Shown here piece by piece: positions 14,938 to 17,027 of a stretch of DNA of 17,027 nucleotides. Source of the DNA: an uncultured Oscillospiraceae bacterium (GTDB lineage Bacteria; Bacillota; Clostridia; Oscillospirales; Ruminococcaceae); the NCBI GenBank assembly GCA_900543705.1, contig UQSL01000041.1:1-17027 (forward strand). Reading direction: 5' to 3'. Numbering within the stretch: the stretch's first letter is position 1; each line of letters starts with the position of its first letter. The notes beneath the pieces are model-generated. The model had not been told where the DNA came from. It ran no database searches and worked only from the letters and a program-made list of their open reading frames with translations. The position numbers were made by a program, and so were the translations under genes.

Positions 14938-14980
14938 TGGCATTTTACCTGCTTGACAGGTAAATTTTGTGTAAATGCCA
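14938..14980. repeat. Nested inverted repeat, possible operator upstream of the M23 gene
   Basis: TTTACCTG (14944-14951) and CAGGTAAA (14957-14964) form a perfect 8-bp inverted repeat with a 5-base centre. The same left arm, as TGGCATTTTAC (14938-14948), also matches GTAAATGCCA (14971-14980) with one bulged T. The two pairings share bases 14944-14948. The element abuts the -35 of the downstream promoter, so it would not be in the main transcript. A protein-binding site is more likely than an RNA switch. Confidence 0.45.
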
Positions 14981-15008
14981 TTGCGTTTTTTGCGAAAATG
15001 AGTATAAT
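14981..15008 (+). promoter_or_regulatory. Promoter of the M23 peptidase gene
   Basis: A perfect TATAAT at 15003-15008 is preceded after 16 bases by TTGCGT (14981-14986). It would give a leader of about 36 bases before the ATG at 15051. A perfect TTGACA at 14953 lacks a -10 at proper spacing and is probably not the -35 used. Confidence 0.55.
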
Positions 15009-15050
15009 AAGGCTTGTGGTTTTTGAAAGCTTGAGACAGGAAGGTAGATC

Positions 15051-16919
15051 ATGAAGGGAGTTGATGCAATGGCTCGCAACCAGAATGAGGAAGCACAGCA
15101 GAAACCTGCCAAAGAGCAGGAATCTGACGCGGCATCCCACACTGTGCTCTCTGGAGTTATGAGCAAGACGATGCAGTTCGCTACAACGATTTCAAATAAA
15201 ATCTACGATTTATCATTATACACAGGAATTAAACTTGTACGCACGGCAAAACGGCTGAAAAAGCTTTACCTCTTCCGTTTTAACAAGTGTAAGGTGGAAG
15301 TGTATGCGCGGTTGACCGCTCTGTCGGAAAAACGCGCAGCCAAAAAAGTGGACAAGGCTCCAAAAAGGGAGTATCACCCGCTACAAATGATTGCGCACAA
15401 GCGTCAAAATATTGTAGCTGCATTTCAGGATGCCAGGAAACAGGGACCGGGCGCAGTTGCTGGTCAGGTGCTTGCTTATCTTGCTGCAGGAACAAAAAAA
15501 GGATTTTCCTACTTTTGCCGGGCACTCAACTATATAGCGCCCGTCGCAGCACTTTGTTTTCTTGCATATACAGTCCAATCCCAGCTGAATGTACAATATG
15601 CGTTAGAAGTGGAATATGATGGAACTACCGTGGGTTATGTTCAGAATGAATCTGTATTTGATGAAGCGCAGAGCATGATGAATGACCGCATCATTTACCA
15701 GGAAGGCGAGGAAAAAGTGGAAATTGCACCGGTTTACAAAATTGCTGCGGTTTCCGGTGACGAGTCTTTGACGGATGCGGATACCCTTTGCAACACGCTG
15801 ATCGAATCCTCCGGCAGTGAAATCATGACGGCGAGCGGTCTGTACATTGATGGAGCGTTCGTCGGTGCAGTAACACAAGGCGACGAGCTGGAAAGTGAGC
15901 TGAATGCCAAATTAGATGCTTATAAAACCGGTACAGAGGGTGAAGAGGTTTCCTTTATCCAGGATGTGGAAGTCAAAGACGGCCTGTATTCCGTTGAGAG
16001 CGTTGTCCCCTACGAGCAGATTGATTCTTTGATTAACTCCAATGTTTCTGAGGAAAAGACTTATGTGGTGCAGGAAGGCGATGCGCCGTCCTCGATCGCA
16101 GATAAGGTAGGTGTACCTCTCGTGGAACTTGCGGCAATCAACGGCTTTGAGAATACAGATGCCCTTCAGGATTTGATGTATCCAGGCGTGGAACTGAAAG
16201 TCGCAAGCTCTGTTCCGTATCTCAGCGTGCAGGTTGCACGGGTAGAAAGCTGGACAAGGCCAATTGGCTACCAGACGGTAGAAGAGGAATCCGACAGCTA
16301 TTATGAAGGCGAAACCGAAGTACAAACCGAAGGCGAGCCGGGCGAGCAGCTGGTCGTCGGCAAGGTCACTTATATCAATGGATTGGAAGTTGACCGTACG
16401 GAGGAAAGCGCAACTACTACAAAAGAGCCTGTTAATCAGGTGATTTTGGTTGGAACAAAAGAAAAACCGGTGTATACCTCCCGCGGTTCGACATCGGCCG
16501 CCACAACTTATACAGGTGCGATTTCCACGACCGGTAGCGGAAGATTTATCTGGCCGGTAAACGGCGGATATTACAGTTGCGGCTATGGTGAATATTATGG
16601 ACATACGGGAATGGATATCGCGGCAGGCGCCGGAACCGCAGTATATGCGGCTGATTCAGGTACGGTTGTAACGGCGACCAACTACGGGTGGAACTACGGT
16701 TACGGCAACTATGTGGTCATTGACCATGGAAACGGCGTGCAAACGCTGTATGCTCACAACAGTGCCGTCTATGTCTCACCGGGCCAGAAGGTCAGCCAGG
16801 GCCAGCAGATCGCTGCCGTGGGCCAGACCGGTAATGCTTACGGAAACCACTGCCATTTTGAAATTATCATCAATGGCTACAAAGTAAATCCTGCGGGCTA
16901 TATCGGCTACGGTAGGTAA
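15051..16919 (+). CDS. Membrane-anchored LysM-G5-M23 peptidoglycan endopeptidase
   Basis: A cell-wall hydrolase that probably cuts peptide cross-links, acting outside the membrane. The 622-residue protein has about 155 basic, cytosol-like residues, then one membrane segment (about 160-176, YIAPVAALCFLAYTV). An extracellular region of unknown fold (about 180-330), a LysM domain (about 337-384, YVVQEGDAPSSIADKVGVPL), a G5-like domain (about 390-470) and a C-terminal M23 domain follow. The zinc and catalytic residues are present: His518 and Asp522 (HTGMD), His569 (YAHN) and His600/His602 (HCHFE, where HLHFE is commoner). Two starts are plausible: ATG 15051 with AGGAAGG 6 bases away, and ATG 15069 with AAGGGAG 8 bases away. 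It has no cleavable signal peptide and stands alone between its own promoter and terminator. Confidence 0.93.
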   Translation: MKGVDAMARNQNEEAQQKPAKEQESDAASHTVLSGVMSKTMQFATTISNKIYDLSLYTGIKLVRTAKRLKKLYLFRFNKCKVEVYARLTALSEKRAAKKVDKAPKREYHPLQMIAHKRQNIVAAFQDARKQGPGAVAGQVLAYLAAGTKKGFSYFCRALNYIAPVAALCFLAYTVQSQLNVQYALEVEYDGTTVGYVQNESVFDEAQSMMNDRIIYQEGEEKVEIAPVYKIAAVSGDESLTDADTLCNTLIESSGSEIMTASGLYIDGAFVGAVTQGDELESELNAKLDAYKTGTEGEEVSFIQDVEVKDGLYSVESVVPYEQIDSLINSNVSEEKTYVVQEGDAPSSIADKVGVPLVELAAINGFENTDALQDLMYPGVELKVASSVPYLSVQVARVESWTRPIGYQTVEEESDSYYEGETEVQTEGEPGEQLVVGKVTYINGLEVDRTEESATTTKEPVNQVILVGTKEKPVYTSRGSTSAATTYTGAISTTGSGRFIWPVNGGYYSCGYGEYYGHTGMDIAAGAGTAVYAADSGTVVTATNYGWNYGYGNYVVIDHGNGVQTLYAHNSAVYVSPGQKVSQGQQIAAVGQTGNAYGNHCHFEIIINGYKVNPAGYIGYGR

Positions 16920-16935
16920 GTGCAAAACAAAACGG

Positions 16936-16974
16936 CTCCCCTGTGTGGGTTACTCCCACACAGGGGAGTTTTTT
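16936..16974 (+). terminator. Intrinsic terminator of the M23 peptidase gene
   Basis: A perfect 14-bp stem (CTCCCCTGTGTGGG 16936-16949 with CCCACACAGGGGAG 16955-16968) has a 5-base loop and runs into TTTTTT. The left side is A-rich (CAAAACAAAACGG), so it may also act on opposing transcripts. Confidence 0.95.
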
Positions 16975-16984
16975 GTATAACGAA

Positions 16985-17024
16985 AACCACTCGCTAGGCG
17001 AGTGGTTCAGTAAAAGGCTTCAGC
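16985..17024. repeat. Terminal hairpin pair of unknown origin
   Basis: A perfect 10-bp stem AACCACTCGC (16985-16994) / GCGAGTGGTT (16998-17007) has only a TAG loop. It is followed 8 bases later by a second small hairpin GGCT-tc-AGCC (about 17016-17025). There is no T tract in either direction next to the first stem, so a terminator is unlikely. Small hairpins like these occur near the ends of IS200/IS605-type elements and in REP-like repeats, but the window stops before any transposase could be seen. Confidence 0.4.
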
Positions 17025-17027
17025 CGA

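Larger units (their letters stand above)
14605..15050. other. Gene-free AT-rich intergenic region
   Basis: About 450 bases between the eno terminator and the M23 gene. No convincing reading frame, tRNA or known riboswitch core is seen. A 32-codon GTG-started frame at 14699 has its ribosome site too close and is not called. The stretch is clearly more A-rich than its surroundings from about 14690 to 14940. Its last 115 bases hold a nested inverted repeat (14938-14980) and a promoter (14981-15008). Confidence 0.6.

Noticed and set aside
14953..14981. A perfect TTGACA as the -35 of the M23 promoter
   Set aside because: No -10-like hexamer at 15-18 bases spacing; the TTGCGT/TATAAT pair further on fits better.
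1..17027. CRISPR array, tRNA or rRNA genes
   Set aside because: No regularly spaced repeats and no recognisable tRNA or rRNA sequence were seen on either strand.

Overview
The window reads as chromosomal DNA from a low-oxygen, probably spore-forming member of the Firmicutes (class Clostridia, most like the Ruminococcaceae/Oscillospiraceae). This is inferred from several points: FabK is the only enoyl-ACP reductase present, acetyl-CoA carboxylase is encoded by four separate genes inside a fab cluster, the prolyl-tRNA synthetase is the short archaeal/eukaryotic-like form, and there is a PdaA-type spore-cortex deacetylase. Strong Shine-Dalgarno sites and T-tailed hairpin terminators fit the same group. 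No species can be named from the sequence alone.

Positions 1-9765 hold a nearly complete type II fatty acid synthesis locus. fabD lies alone on the minus strand. Diverging from it on the plus strand is a tight ten-gene run: fabH, fabK, fabG, fabF, accB, fabZ, accC, accD, accA, acpP. AccB, AccC, AccD and AccA make malonyl-CoA, FabD loads malonate onto ACP, and FabH starts the chain. FabF, FabG, FabZ and FabK then form the elongation cycle (condense, reduce, dehydrate, reduce) on the AcpP carrier. A strong terminator follows acpP. A good promoter-like sequence in the 3' end of accA may give acpP extra expression. No regulator gene (FapR or FabT type) is present in the window.

Positions 9766-12190 hold a promoter, a 105-residue single-pass membrane protein of unknown function, proS (prolyl-tRNA synthetase), a perfect terminator, and a 35-codon remnant of an HD-domain protein. 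A bidirectional-looking hairpin then ends the opposing deacetylase gene.

Positions 12187-14604 hold a minus-strand lipoprotein of the PdaA (NodB-fold) deacetylase family, diverging from a stand-alone enolase gene that ends in a perfect palindromic terminator. Positions 14605-15050 are an AT-rich gene-free stretch carrying a promoter and a nested inverted repeat. They lead into a 622-residue membrane-anchored LysM/G5/M23 peptidoglycan hydrolase, which ends in another strong terminator. The last 47 bases carry two further hairpins of unknown origin.

The catalytic genes are canonical and I do not see a convincing new biological system. The points most worth a second look are the inverted fabD, the likely separate acpP promoter, the unknown membrane protein ahead of proS, the HD-protein remnant, the unusual topology of the M23 protein with its operator-like upstream repeat, and the terminal hairpin pair.
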